NCBI GenBank assembly: GCA_963575745.1
Contig: CAUYUJ010000207.1
Coordinates: forward strand, 80,001 to 116,872
From: Prorocentrum cordatum
Lineage: Eukaryota > Sar > Dinophyceae > Prorocentrales > Prorocentraceae
Length of the DNA: 36,872 nt
Reading direction: 5' to 3'
Shown here: piece by piece, positions 10,121 to 17,715 of the stretch
Numbering within the stretch: position 1 is the first letter of the stretch
How the letters are laid out: every line of letters starts with the position of its first letter
The notes under the pieces: model-generated
The model's input: only the letters and a program-made list of their open reading frames with translations
What the model was told of the DNA's origin: nothing
Database searches by the model: none
Program-made: the position numbers and the translations under genes

Positions 10121-10520
10121 GGCACATACCTCACGCGTTTCGTGTCCCCACAAGGGGGCCCCCCTCAAGTCTTTTGTGGCAGGGTTCGCACTTTTCCCCC
10201 GCCCATGTTGATATACCCCTCACACGCGTGGTGGCCCCGCAGGGGGCTCCACCGAAGGCTCGGGCGGCAGGGTTTGCATGCGTCACCCCGCCCATGTGGG
10301 TATACCCCTCACACATTTCGTGGCCCCACAGGGAGCTTCACCGAATGTTCGTGTGGCAGGGTTCGCACTTGTCCCCCGCCACATTGAACACACACCTCAC
10401 ACGTTTTGTGGCCCCACAGGGAACTCCACCGAACTATCTTGTGGCAGGATTCGCCTGCGTCCTCCGCCCATTTCGGCGCACGTGTTGCACGTTTCGTGGC
10501 CGCACATAGAGCTCTGCCTC
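10121..10520 (+). repeat. GTGGCCCC satellite, third block
   Basis: Four to five monomers of about 90 bp with CACACGTTTTGTGGCCCC, CAGGGAGCTTCACCGAA and TGTGGCAGGGTTCGC. The 3' halves differ from the 9 kb block (TTGTCCCCCGCC instead of ACGCCCCCGCC). Confidence 0.85.
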
Positions 10521-10790
10521 CTTTGTCACACCTGCCTTGTTGCATTCTCGCATGCATATGGTTGTGTCCTTCGCTCGTTTTTCACAACCCTCTTGTGATT
10601 TTGGTCCTGCTTTGGAATTCGCAGCGCCGCGCGTTTCTTCCTTCCTCCTTCCCCCTCCTCTCCTCTTCCTCCTCATCCTTGTCATCAGGATCATCCTCTT
10701 CGTCGTCATCATCGTCGTCGTCGTCAGCTTCGCCTTTATACTTGTTGCCGCCATTATCATTCGCATACTCGTTTCGTCACACTTCTCACA
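10521..10790 (+). repeat. Header module, fifth copy, with CTC/GTC triplets
   Basis: GCATGCATATGGTTGTGTCC, TTGTGATTTTGGTCCTG, GCAGCGCCGCGCGTTTC, CTCCTCC and GTCGTC triplets follow in the usual order. The first part matches 6770 and 7467. Confidence 0.65.
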
Positions 10791-11180
10791 CGTTTCGTGG
10801 TTCCATGAGGAAATCCACCGACGGCCCCTGTGGCAGGGTCCGCATGTTTACTCGGGTCCGTGGCCCCATAGGGAACTCCACCGCAGCCCTCTGTGGCAGG
10901 GTCCGAGTGGTTACTCGGTTCCATTCTGGCGCACCCTTCACACGTTTCGTGGCCCTGTGGGGAGCTTCACCGAAGGCCCCAATGGCAGGGTTCGCAGGAC
11001 TACCCAGGCCCATTCTGGTACACCCATCACACGTGTTGTGACGCCACAGAGCTCCGCCGAGGGCTTCTGTGGCAGGGTCCGCATGGCTACCCGGGTCCCT
11101 TCTGGCACACCCCTCACGCTTCGTGGCCTCGTGGGGAGCTCCACCGAAGGCTCGTGTTGCAGGGCCCGCACGGTGGCTCC
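10791..11180 (+). repeat. GTGGCCCC satellite, fourth block
   Basis: Four to five monomers with TTTCGTGGCC, GGGAGCTCCACCGAAGGC and TGTGGCAGGGTCCGCATG. The variable segment is now GGTTACTCGG or ACTACCCAGG. Confidence 0.85.
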
Positions 11181-11370
11181 CTCGCCCGCTCGGCGGCGGG
11201 GGGCCTGCTGGCCAGTCTCACCAGGGAGGCGCCGGAGTTTGCCGCCTCGTTGCTATGTGTGGAGTGTCTCTCAGATCCCTGCTGGGGCGTTCGGAGACTA
11301 GACGGGAGATAGTATCTAACCTGTGCTACGCAAAAGATGATGCCAGAGAAAAGCGCCAGTCATAATCCTT
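11181..11370. other. Non-repetitive spacer
   Basis: Mixed-composition sequence at the left edge of the most gene-like interval of the window. No feature is identified. Confidence 0.4.
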
Positions 11371-11458
11371 TTAGGGCTGTAGGGCTATGAGGCTATTGGG
11401 CTATAGCGCTATGGGGCTATAGGGCACCCGGGCACCCGGGCACCGGGGCACCGGGGGG
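11371..11458 (+). repeat. GGGCTATAG and GGGCACCC minisatellite pair
   Basis: Several copies of a 9-10 bp GGGCTATRG unit pass directly into an 8 bp GGGCACCC unit. The pattern mirrors the 9-to-7 bp switch at the window start. Confidence 0.85.
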
Positions 11459-11879
11459 GCCTGCCGCCGAAATCGGCGCCAACCCCTCACCTAACCATAT
11501 GAGTCCGCTAGGACCCCTACAGAGGCAAGCTCTGATTGGGGAACAAGAGGAGGCGCAGCCCGTTTTCTTGCGTCGCTTGGAGGCGGGCGAGCTTAACATC
11601 GCCCGTCGCGTCGTTCGTCTGGCGCTTCGCCGAACAGTCGGACCAACAGTCGTTCGCGCCCGACATCAGTCGGATGCTGCGCCGCTTGCTCTGGGGGAGA
11701 AGATACAGGAGGAGGAGGACTCAGAAGGCTGCCTCCTCCAGGAATGGCCGCGAGCTCACTTGCTGTCAGGAAACGCAGGAATTTGGTTCCTGTATGTCAT
11801 TGTTTCTCGGGCTAGGGCCTGCCCCTTGCCTTCATTGCTTTCTATTGATATTCGGCCAATTTTTCTTGGCATCTACTCC
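11459..11879 (+). other. Non-repetitive DNA upstream of the LSm3-like exon
   Basis: This is the likely place for earlier exons of the LSm3-like gene, but none can be called. Two short peptides are reminiscent of LSm3: VRLAL at 11613-11627 (compare the helix before the Sm fold) and RNGREL at 11740-11757 (compare RNDREL, just before the matched core). They lie in different frames, and no GT donor in a compatible phase follows RNGREL, so I list them only as leads. Confidence 0.25.
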
Positions 11880-12034
11880 AGCAGCCTCTTACATCTCTCT
11901 TTCTTTCTCTCTCTCTCTCTCTTTTTCTCTCCCTCTCTTCCTCTGTACACACGATTTCCCCTCCCCTCCCCCCTCTCTCTAACTATTCCTCTCTCTACCC
12001 CCTCTCTCCATCCCTTACCCTACAGTGTATTCAG
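11880..12034 (+). other. Intron 3' end: polypyrimidine tract, branch point, acceptor
   Basis: A long CT-rich tract (about 11890-12020) contains a branch-point-like CTAAC at 11979-11983. It ends in tandem acceptors, CTACAG at 12020-12025 and TTCAG at 12030-12034. Using the second acceptor, the exon starts G-CTC-CAC, which matches the conserved Gly-Lys/Arg-Leu-His of LSm3 if the preceding exon supplies AA or CG. Using the first would give Val-Phe-Arg, which does not match the family. The (CT)n run may itself be a microsatellite recruited as a polypyrimidine tract. Confidence 0.6.
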
Positions 12035-12083
12035 GCTCCACGCGTATGACCAGCACTTGAACATGGTCCTCAGCGAAGTTGAG
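12035..12083 (+). CDS. LSM3: LSm3-like exon (Sm1 core), partial gene or remnant
   Basis: The frame reads LHAYDQHLNMVLSEVE, preceded by an Arg codon if the intronic bases are included. From memory, human LSm3 has LHAYDQHLNMILGDVE at this place, so only three residues differ. This is the Sm1 motif of LSm3, a ring subunit of the LSm2-8 complex that binds U6 snRNA in the nucleus and of LSm1-7 in cytoplasmic mRNA decay. The exon may end at GAA (12077) with a GTTGAG donor, or run to 12083. Downstream, 12211-12290 contains a stretch that faintly resembles the LSm3 Sm2 strand (FLISGMAFVVMV against a known MLFVRGDGVV), without the key RGDG. Full length would need about 100 codons, so what remains is one exon of a split gene or a decayed copy. 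Confidence 0.6.
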
Positions 12084-12362
12084 GCTTCTCTGCCTGCGCC
12101 TCTACCTCCACCCTTATATTCTTCCTTTTCTTCTCCAACCACATCCTCTGCCTCCTTTCCATTCTGCCTCATTCCCTCATCCTTTCCCGCCCGCTTGGCC
12201 CCCGGTATCGTACTGCATCGACTCGCATCGTCTTGCATGTTAATGTTCCTTATTTCTGGTATGGCATTTGTTGTAATGGTCCACTGCCGTTTTACTTCAC
12301 CTTCCCCAAACAGTGCTTGCACTTAGGAGTTCTCGCTTCTGTTCTGGAGAACTGGGCTGGTA
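12084..12362 (+). other. Pyrimidine-rich DNA after the LSm3-like exon
   Basis: C/T-rich sequence compatible with an intron, then a more AT-rich segment (12225-12320). A long open frame crosses 11499-12326 and includes the LSm3-like core, but its other parts translate the CT tract and should not be read as one protein. Confidence 0.4.
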
Positions 12363-12655
12363 TGGAAGTCTGGCGGCTATATTGTCGCCGTCACCGTCCC
12401 GTCGCCGCCTCGTCGCCGCCCGTCTTCTGGGCCTGTGTGGCGGTCTGGCAGCTATGTTGTCGCCGCCGCCGCCCCGTCGCCGCTTCGTCGCCGCCAATCG
12501 TCTGGGCCTGAGTGGTGGTCTGGCGGCTATGTTGTCGCCGTCGCCGCCCCGTCGTCGCATCGTCGCCGCCCGTCGCCTGGGCCAGTGTGGCTGGCTTTCT
12601 GCCTGCTATAGTGTCGCCGTCGCCGCCCCGTCGCCGCCCCGTCACCGCCATATAG
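12363..12655 (+). repeat. 75 bp minisatellite, four units
   Basis: Units align at CTAT: 12377, 12452, 12527 and 12606 (spacings 75, 75 and 79 bp). Each has a TCTGGCGGCTAT start, GTCGCCGTCGCCGCC runs and a TCTGGGCC end. Since 75 is a multiple of three, one plus-strand frame shows a 25-residue repeat (core SPSPPRRR-VAAR-LG), but the fourth unit is degenerate and shifts phase. Confidence 0.88.
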
Positions 12656-12816
12656 GTTGCTCTACATCTTGCACAGCACATATTGCACCACATAGTTTCT
12701 CTTTTCTACAAAGAACGCATATTCTACCACCCTCCCGAGGCCCGTGTTATCGGCCCCCCCCTGGGGATGTACAATTTACATTAGATTCCGCCCCATCGTT
12801 CATTTCAAATGTCGAA
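12656..12816 (+). repeat. Module E: TTGCACCAC remnant plus AGAATAGACT-like tail
   Basis: Two or three TTGCACCACATAG units (12672-12702) lead into GCATATTCTACC, a CCCCCC run, and a segment ACAATTTACATTAGATTC with CGCCCCATCGTTCAT. The same order follows the TTGCAC arrays at 15.9 kb and 17.7 kb, which then continue into the CGCG module. Here module E is joined to module C instead. Confidence 0.6.
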
Positions 12817-12956
12817 GACGCCTACGGCGAGTCACCGCCGCCCCCTGCCCTTTCGGAAGCGCCTATGCGGCCGAACGTTGATGCCAGAGCCCTGCCAAGC
12901 TATCGGACCATGTGTTCCCCGAGTCGGTTTGGAAAGCCTTCGGGGAACACGTGGGG
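12817..12956 (+). repeat. Module C, copy 1, with conserved stem-loop
   Basis: Begins GACGCCTACGGCGAGTCACC and ends at an inverted repeat. CCATGTGTTCCCCGA (12908-12922) pairs with TCGGGGAACACGTGG (12940-12954) with one mismatch over 15 bp, around a 17-base loop containing GGTTTGGAAAGCC. Other copies lie at 13061-13135 (partial), 25577-25714, 29100-29240 and 30950-31085. Confidence 0.88.
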
Positions 12957-13060
12957 GAGGACGGGGGCGAGGAGGAGAGTGAGTAATTGGCGTGTTCGGG
13001 GCCCCTTGGGGGCTCTTGTGAGCTTTTGGAGGCGTCTTGGGGCCTGTTGGCTGAAGGTTG
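12957..13060 (+). repeat. Short minisatellite segment between C copies
   Basis: GGCGAGGAGGAGAGTGAG purine sequence followed by a few GGGGCCCCTTGGGGGCTC-type units. Confidence 0.6.
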
Positions 13061-13135
13061 GGTCAGATCCTTGCCAATCTTTCGGAACGAGTGTTCCCCG
13101 AATCTGTTTGGAAAGCTTTCGGGGAACACGTGGAG
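13061..13135 (+). repeat. Module C, partial copy 2
   Basis: Only the 3' half of module C is present. Its stem is TGTTCCCCGAA (13092-13102) with TTCGGGGAACA (13118-13128), 11 of 11 pairs, and a 15-base loop. The innermost pair is A-T here. Confidence 0.85.
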
Positions 13136-13190
13136 GAGGTTGGGGAAGCGGAGGAGAGTGAGGAAAAAGGGGGAGGGAGGACGAGTCCTC
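13136..13190 (+). repeat. Purine tract linking module C to the array
   Basis: GGAGGA and GAGTGAGG motifs occupy the same C-to-minisatellite position as the longer (GGA)n tracts at 27.23 and 29.26 kb. Confidence 0.7.
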
Positions 13191-13940
13191 TTGGGAGCCT
13201 CTTGAGGCAATCTGGGGCTCAATCGGGCCATCTTGGCCGTCTTGGAGGCCTCATCTTGGCCGTCTGGAGGCCATTTTGACCTTTTCGGGCTTTGCTGGAT
13301 GGCTCTTGGGCCGTCTTGGAGGCCTCTTGCGGACCTTTTGGGCAGTCTAAGGCAGTCTTGAGGCCATTTGGGGCCGTCTTGTGTGCATCTTGGGGCCATC
13401 TCCGCTGTCTTGGAGGCCTTCTTGGCTATCTTGAAGGCATCTGGGAGGCCATCTTGGCCGTCTTGGAGGCCATCTTCGGCGTCTTCGGGGCCATCTTGGG
13501 CCGTCTTGGGGCCTCTTGGGGCCGTCTTGGGGGCCTCTTGGGCCGTCATGGGGCCATCTTGGGGGCCTCGTGGGCGATCTTGGGGGCCTCTTGGGCCGTC
13601 TTCAGCCGCCGGAATGCCGAGAGGAAACAAATGCCAAAATCCTTCAAACACCTTACGACAATCAATAAATTTGGCCTCTTCGGGTCCTCCTGGAGGACCT
13701 CTTGGAGGCCTCTTGGGTCGTGTTGGGCCGTCTTGGAGGCTTCTCGGGCGACCTTGGAGGTATCTTGGACTCTCTTGGGCCGTATTGGAGGCCGTCTTGG
13801 ACCATCTTGGGCCTTGCGCGGACTTGGAGGCCATCTTGGACCATCTTGGAGGCCATCTTGGGCCAACGTGGCTATCTTGGAGGCCATCTTGAGCCGTCTT
13901 GGAGGATTTTTTGGGGGATTGAGGTCCTGGGCAATCTTTT
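13191..13940 (+). repeat. GGCCGTCTTGGAGGCC minisatellite array
   Basis: Variants of a 10-12 bp unit, (GGCC/GGCA)(A/G/C)TCTTGG(A/G). One AT-richer linker begins at 13629 (AAATGCCAAAATCCTTCAAA), the same linker as in the 27-33 kb array. Long open frames on both strands are unit translations. Confidence 0.92.
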
Positions 13941-14070
13941 CGGGTGGCCGGCGGGACGGGCCGAAGCCCCAGGGGGAGTTCTTTTGGAAAAGTACCAAAA
14001 CCCAAACCGAAAGGGTTCAGCACGCCAGGCACCCTTGTCATGAATCAACAGGGGGCGGCTGATTTAATGG
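13941..14070 (+). repeat. Module B, copy 1
   Basis: Contains CGGGTGGCCGGCGGGACGGG, CCCCAGGGGGAGTTCTTTTG, CACGCCAGGCACCC and GGGGGCGGC. Copies: 28974-29098, 30825-30945 and 33149-33249. On the minus strand three copies keep a short open segment (PFPEELPLGL or FPKELPLGLRP), so a decayed coding origin is possible but unproven. Confidence 0.85.
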
Positions 14071-14080
14071 CCTTCGGTCC

Positions 14081-14110
14081 ATCCCGCCACCGTGCCTCGG
14101 TTGTGGGTCA
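14081..14110 (+). repeat. Module D, copy 1
   Basis: ATCCCGCCACCGTGCCTCGG followed by TTGTGGG. It recurs at 33251-33277, and inverted at 22059-22085. In each case a minisatellite array follows on the array's own strand. Confidence 0.75.
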
Positions 14111-14762
14111 GAGTTTTCAGGGATGCTTCTTGGGGCCTCTTCGGAGCGCTCTCGGGGGCCTCTTGGGAGCAGTTTTCGGCTCTCGGGAGCCTCTTGGGAG
14201 CCTCTTGGTGGCCTCTTGGTGGCCTCTTGGGGCCTCTTGGGGGCCTCGTGGGGGCCTCTTGGAGGGCCTCTTGGGGCTTCCTGGGGGCGGTCCCTCAGGT
14301 CCAAAGGTTCGAAATGTCCGTTCTGGTCCCCCATCTGGGTCCTCTCTTGGAGCCGTCTTTGGGGCCTCTTGGGCCGTCTTGGGGCCCTCTTGGGCCATTT
14401 TGGGACCCTCTTGGAGGCCTCTTGGGCCGTTTGGGGGATCATGGGGGCCTCTAGGCCGTCTTGGAGCGTCGGGAAACCGAAAAAGCGAGAAAGCTAACAA
14501 CTTCAAACAATGGCCTCTTGGGGGCCTTTTGGGGAGCCTCTTGAAGGCCTCTTGGGGCTTCTCGGAGGCCTGGGCCTTCTGGGGGCCACCTTGAGCGTCT
14601 CGGAGCGATCGCTCGGCGACTCGGGGCCCTCTAGGACTGTCTTCGGGGCCTCTTGGGGCCCTCTTGGCGACCGAAAAATTCACGCGAGAAAGCGCGAAAG
14701 GGGCCACGGGGAACTGCGGGACGCCCCGGGAGATTTGGCAGTTTCGGCTCTAGGCCCCGTAA
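14111..14762 (+). repeat. GGGCCTCTTGGGGGCC minisatellite, second subfamily
   Basis: Units are dominated by GGGGGCCTCTTGG rather than the CTTGGAGGCC of the previous array. Two AC-rich linkers interrupt it near 14466-14512 and 14665-14705, both containing GAGAAAGC. Confidence 0.88.
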
Positions 14763-14789
14763 CAACTCCTCAGAGCTGAGGACTGAGGC

Positions 14790-15654
14790 TTAGAGGGTTA
14801 GCCGAATAGCCTGAGGACACGCCCATTCCGCGCCCAGAATGAATTCATACCATCCCAGCCAGGCGGGTATTGACCCCCCCTTCACCCCTGGCAAAAGTAC
14901 TACGCGCGCGCACTGGTTTATAATTCACTGTACGTTTTAATAATCCCTTGCAGACAGTGGGACGACGTGAACGCGCGCGTCGTCGCGCGCGCATGCTAGA
15001 ACCTTTCAAACACCTCAGACGTCGTACGGATTTTCAAAATCGAGCGTCCCGAAAACATATAACACAACACGCTGGTTTCGCAATCTGTTTTTTCAAACAA
15101 GTCTGCGCGCGCTCTTGCGAATTCTTATGGATCCCATGTGTGTTTCAACATTTCCATCACGTGCGACCAGGAGGGCCTCTCGCGCGCGCATGTCGAAGTC
15201 ACTCGAACGCCCTTGCTCGCTTGCTGGAGGGGCACTCGCGTTGGTCGGCCGCGCGTGCAGGTTGAAGTCTATCCACAACCTTCATCGCCGACACGTGGAC
15301 ACCATCATCGTCGGCGTGATCATGGTCGGCGCCGTCGTTGGTCTTGCCTTCGTCGTCGTCATCATCGTCACCAGCACCGCTAATATCAGCATCGTGCCCG
15401 CCCGAGCCACCGACTCGCACTGAAGTGCCCGCGCCTCAGCGCGGCCTGCGAAACGCGCTGGGCACCCCCCAGCGGTCAGCGCCTCCGCGGCCGCGTCGGT
15501 CGCGCCTGACTAGCTGGCCGCTTTGCGCGCGAGCCTGCGCGCGCTATCGCAGCCGCATCGATCCGCCAACCAGTGCCAATGAGCCATCGAAATCGCCGCC
15601 GCATGGGTTTTGGCAACCAAGTTGCAGGTGGGAGTTGGCAATTTGAAGTTTTCC
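14790..15654 (+). repeat. Composite repeat U1
   Basis: Order of landmarks: GAATTCATACCATCCCAGCC (14839), a hairpin at 14961-14984, CGCGCGCGCATGC, a degenerate CCTTTCAA segment, CGCGCGCTCTTGCG, a short GTCGTC run (about 15340-15365), CCGACTCGCACTGAAGTG (15409), and GCATGGGTTTTGGCAACC (15601). The same landmarks recur in U2 and U3. Overlapping open frames on both strands are short and unrecognisable. Confidence 0.8.
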
Positions 15655-15900
15655 AATATTGGTTGCACAGCAAACATGGTTCATACCACCACGGAAATTG
15701 CACATTATGCAGTGTACCACATATGTTGTACAACATTGATTGCAGCACTTAGGGCGCACAACATACATTGCACTCGCGCAGACTGCATAACATAAATTGC
15801 ACAACGTGGGCTGCACAACATAGGCTGTGCCATACACATTCCGCATCGCATACTGTACAACATATATTGCATCACGTAGAATGCGCAACAACACATGTTC
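15655..15900 (+). repeat. TTGCACCACATAG array, second block
   Basis: About fifteen degenerate units such as ATTGCACAACGTGG and CTGCACAACATAGG. It follows the TTTTGCAAACC landmark of U1. Confidence 0.85.
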
Positions 15901-16489
15901 CATGTACATTCTCCTTTCTAAAAACAGAATAGACTCACCCCCCCCGGCGTTATCACTCCCCCCGCGTCTTATGTAAATCACATATGATTCTGACCACATG
16001 TCCATCCTAAATATGAAATCACAATGTCCCAGACCAACCGGTATCCCCCCCCCTGAGGTTCCCTTGTGAAAAACGCTACGCGGGGACATCTTGTGTTCTA
16101 GCATAACACTTTTTCGCGAATCCCTCGCAAAAAATGGGACGAAGTGCACGCGCGCTTCGTCGCGCGCGAATGCCGAAATCCTTCAAGAACCTTCGGTACC
16201 GGAAGGATTTCGCAATCGAGTTTTGCCCAAAAACATGCAAAACACAAGGTTTCGCAACACTGATTTGCTAAAAAAGCTTACGCGCGAGCTCTTGCGACAT
16301 CCTACGAAAACCATAGGTTTTTCAAGATTTTTACAGAATGCTACCAAACGGGCTTCGCGCGCGCGCATGTCGAAATCCTTCAAAACCCATCGGTTTCGGA
16401 AGGATTTCAAAATCGTGTGTCCAAAAAACCCACAAAAACACAAGCTTTCGCAACACGGATTTTCAACAAAAGCGGGCGCGCGCGCTCTT
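15901..16489 (+). repeat. Composite repeat U2, 5' part, with internal duplication
   Basis: AGAATAGACTCACC, a C run, ATATGATTCTGACCACAT and CCGGTATCCCCC give the E-type start. A hairpin follows at 16138-16161. A segment of about 200 bp is then duplicated: GAAATCCTTC/GAAGGATTTC inverted repeats at 16175-16211 and 16372-16408, each with a 17-base loop and each followed by a TTTCGCAACAC-type segment and CGCG-rich DNA. Confidence 0.8.
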
Positions 16490-16527
<38 letters not shown>

Positions 16528-17335
16528 CTCCCTCCTCCCCGCGTCGTCGTCGTCGTCGCCTACGTCGTCCTCTGTCTTTCCTCGTGTTCGTCGTCGTCGT
16601 CCTCTTTGGCGTCGTGGTCGTTTCCGTCGTCGTTGTCGCCGTGGTCGTCCTTGCTCCTCCTCCCTCGTCGTCGTCGTCGTCCGTCGTCGGCGTCTCGTCG
16701 TCGTCCCTCCTATTTCGTCGCTGTCGTCGTCGTCGTCGTTGTCGTCGTCGTCGTCGTCGTCTTCCCTCCTCCCTCGTCGTAGTCGTCGTCGGCGTCGCCG
16801 TCCTTCCTCCTCCTTTGTCGTTCGCGTCGTCGCCGTCTCCCTTCTCCCTCGTCGTTGTCGTCGTTGTCGTCGTTGTCGCCGTCGTCGTCCTCCCTCCTCC
16901 CTCGTCGTCGTCTGCGTTGGTGACGTCGTCGTCGTCGTCGTCTTCGTCGTCGTCGTCGGCGTCGGCGTCGTCGTCGTCTTCGTCGTCGTCGACGTCGGCG
17001 TCGTCGTCGTCGCCGCCGTCGTCGTCGTCGTCGTCCTCGTCGTCGTCGTCGTCGTTGGCGTCATTTACGTCGTCTTCGTCGTCGTCGTCGGTGTCGTCGT
17101 TGTCGTCGTCGTCGGCGTCGTCATCGTCGTCGTCGTTATCATCGTCGTCGTCGTCGTCGTCGTCGTCGGCGGCGTCGTCGTCGTCGTCGTCGTCGGTGTC
17201 GTCGTCGTCGTCGTCGTCGTTGTCGGCGTCGTCGAAGTCGTTGGAGACGTTGTCGGTGTCGTCGTAGTCGTTGTCGGCGGCGTCGTCGTCGTCGTTGTTG
17301 CTGTCGTCGTCGGCGTCGCTGTCGTTGCCAAGTGC
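16490..17335 (+). repeat. (GTC)n expansion inside U2
   Basis: About 840 bp of CGT/GTC triplets with CCTCC and GGCGTC interruptions. In U1 and U3 the corresponding position has only short GTC runs, so this is a lineage-specific expansion. Frames read Val-, Ser- or Asp-rich. Confidence 0.95.
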
Positions 17336-17440
17336 CATTTGGTACCCACCGTCACGGTCTTAAGAGATTTTGCAAACCAAGTTACGGGTGGGTGGGTGGG
17401 ATGATTGCGCGAGCAGAGGAGTTGACAACTTCAAATTCGG
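17336..17440 (+). repeat. Composite repeat U2, 3' end
   Basis: GATTTTGCAAACCAAGTTAC followed by GGGTGGGTGGGTGGG and TGATTGCGCGA corresponds to 15601-15640 in U1 and 18590-18640 in U3. Confidence 0.75.
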
Positions 17441-17715
17441 CAGGTGAATTGCACCACATAGGTTGCACCACTCATTTTGCACAATGTTTATTATTTCGCG
17501 TCGTGTGCACGAGATATTTTGCACCACGCAGATAGCACAACGTATATCGCACCACATGGATTGCACATCGTAGATTGCACAGCGGAGATTGCATTCGAAG
17601 TATTGCACACCTTGGTTGTTCCACATGGATCGCGCGACGTATACTGTACCACGCAGGTTGCACAACATATTTTGCACCACGTATGTCACAACATAGAGTG
17701 CGCAACACATTTGAC
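17441..17715 (+). repeat. TTGCACCACATAG array, third block
   Basis: About eighteen units such as ATTGCACCACATAGG and TTGCACCACGCAGA. The spacing is 14-16 bp. Confidence 0.87.

Noticed and set aside
11371-11400. Telomere-like TTTTAGGG
   Set aside because: Only one copy, at the edge of a GGGCTATAG minisatellite.
11499-12326. 275-codon single-exon protein containing the LSm3 core
   Set aside because: It would place a CT-microsatellite translation in the middle of the fold. The branch point and acceptor signals favour an intron there.
15115-15423. Small membrane protein with a hydrophobic segment
   Set aside because: The hydrophobic run comes from the GTC-rich part of composite repeat U1, and the frame is not preserved in U2 or U3.
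16091-17404. 437-codon plus-strand frame ending in a Val/Ser-rich tail
   Set aside because: The tail translates the (GTC)n tract and the beginning translates a duplicated non-coding module. Equally long Asp/Thr-rich frames exist on the other strand.
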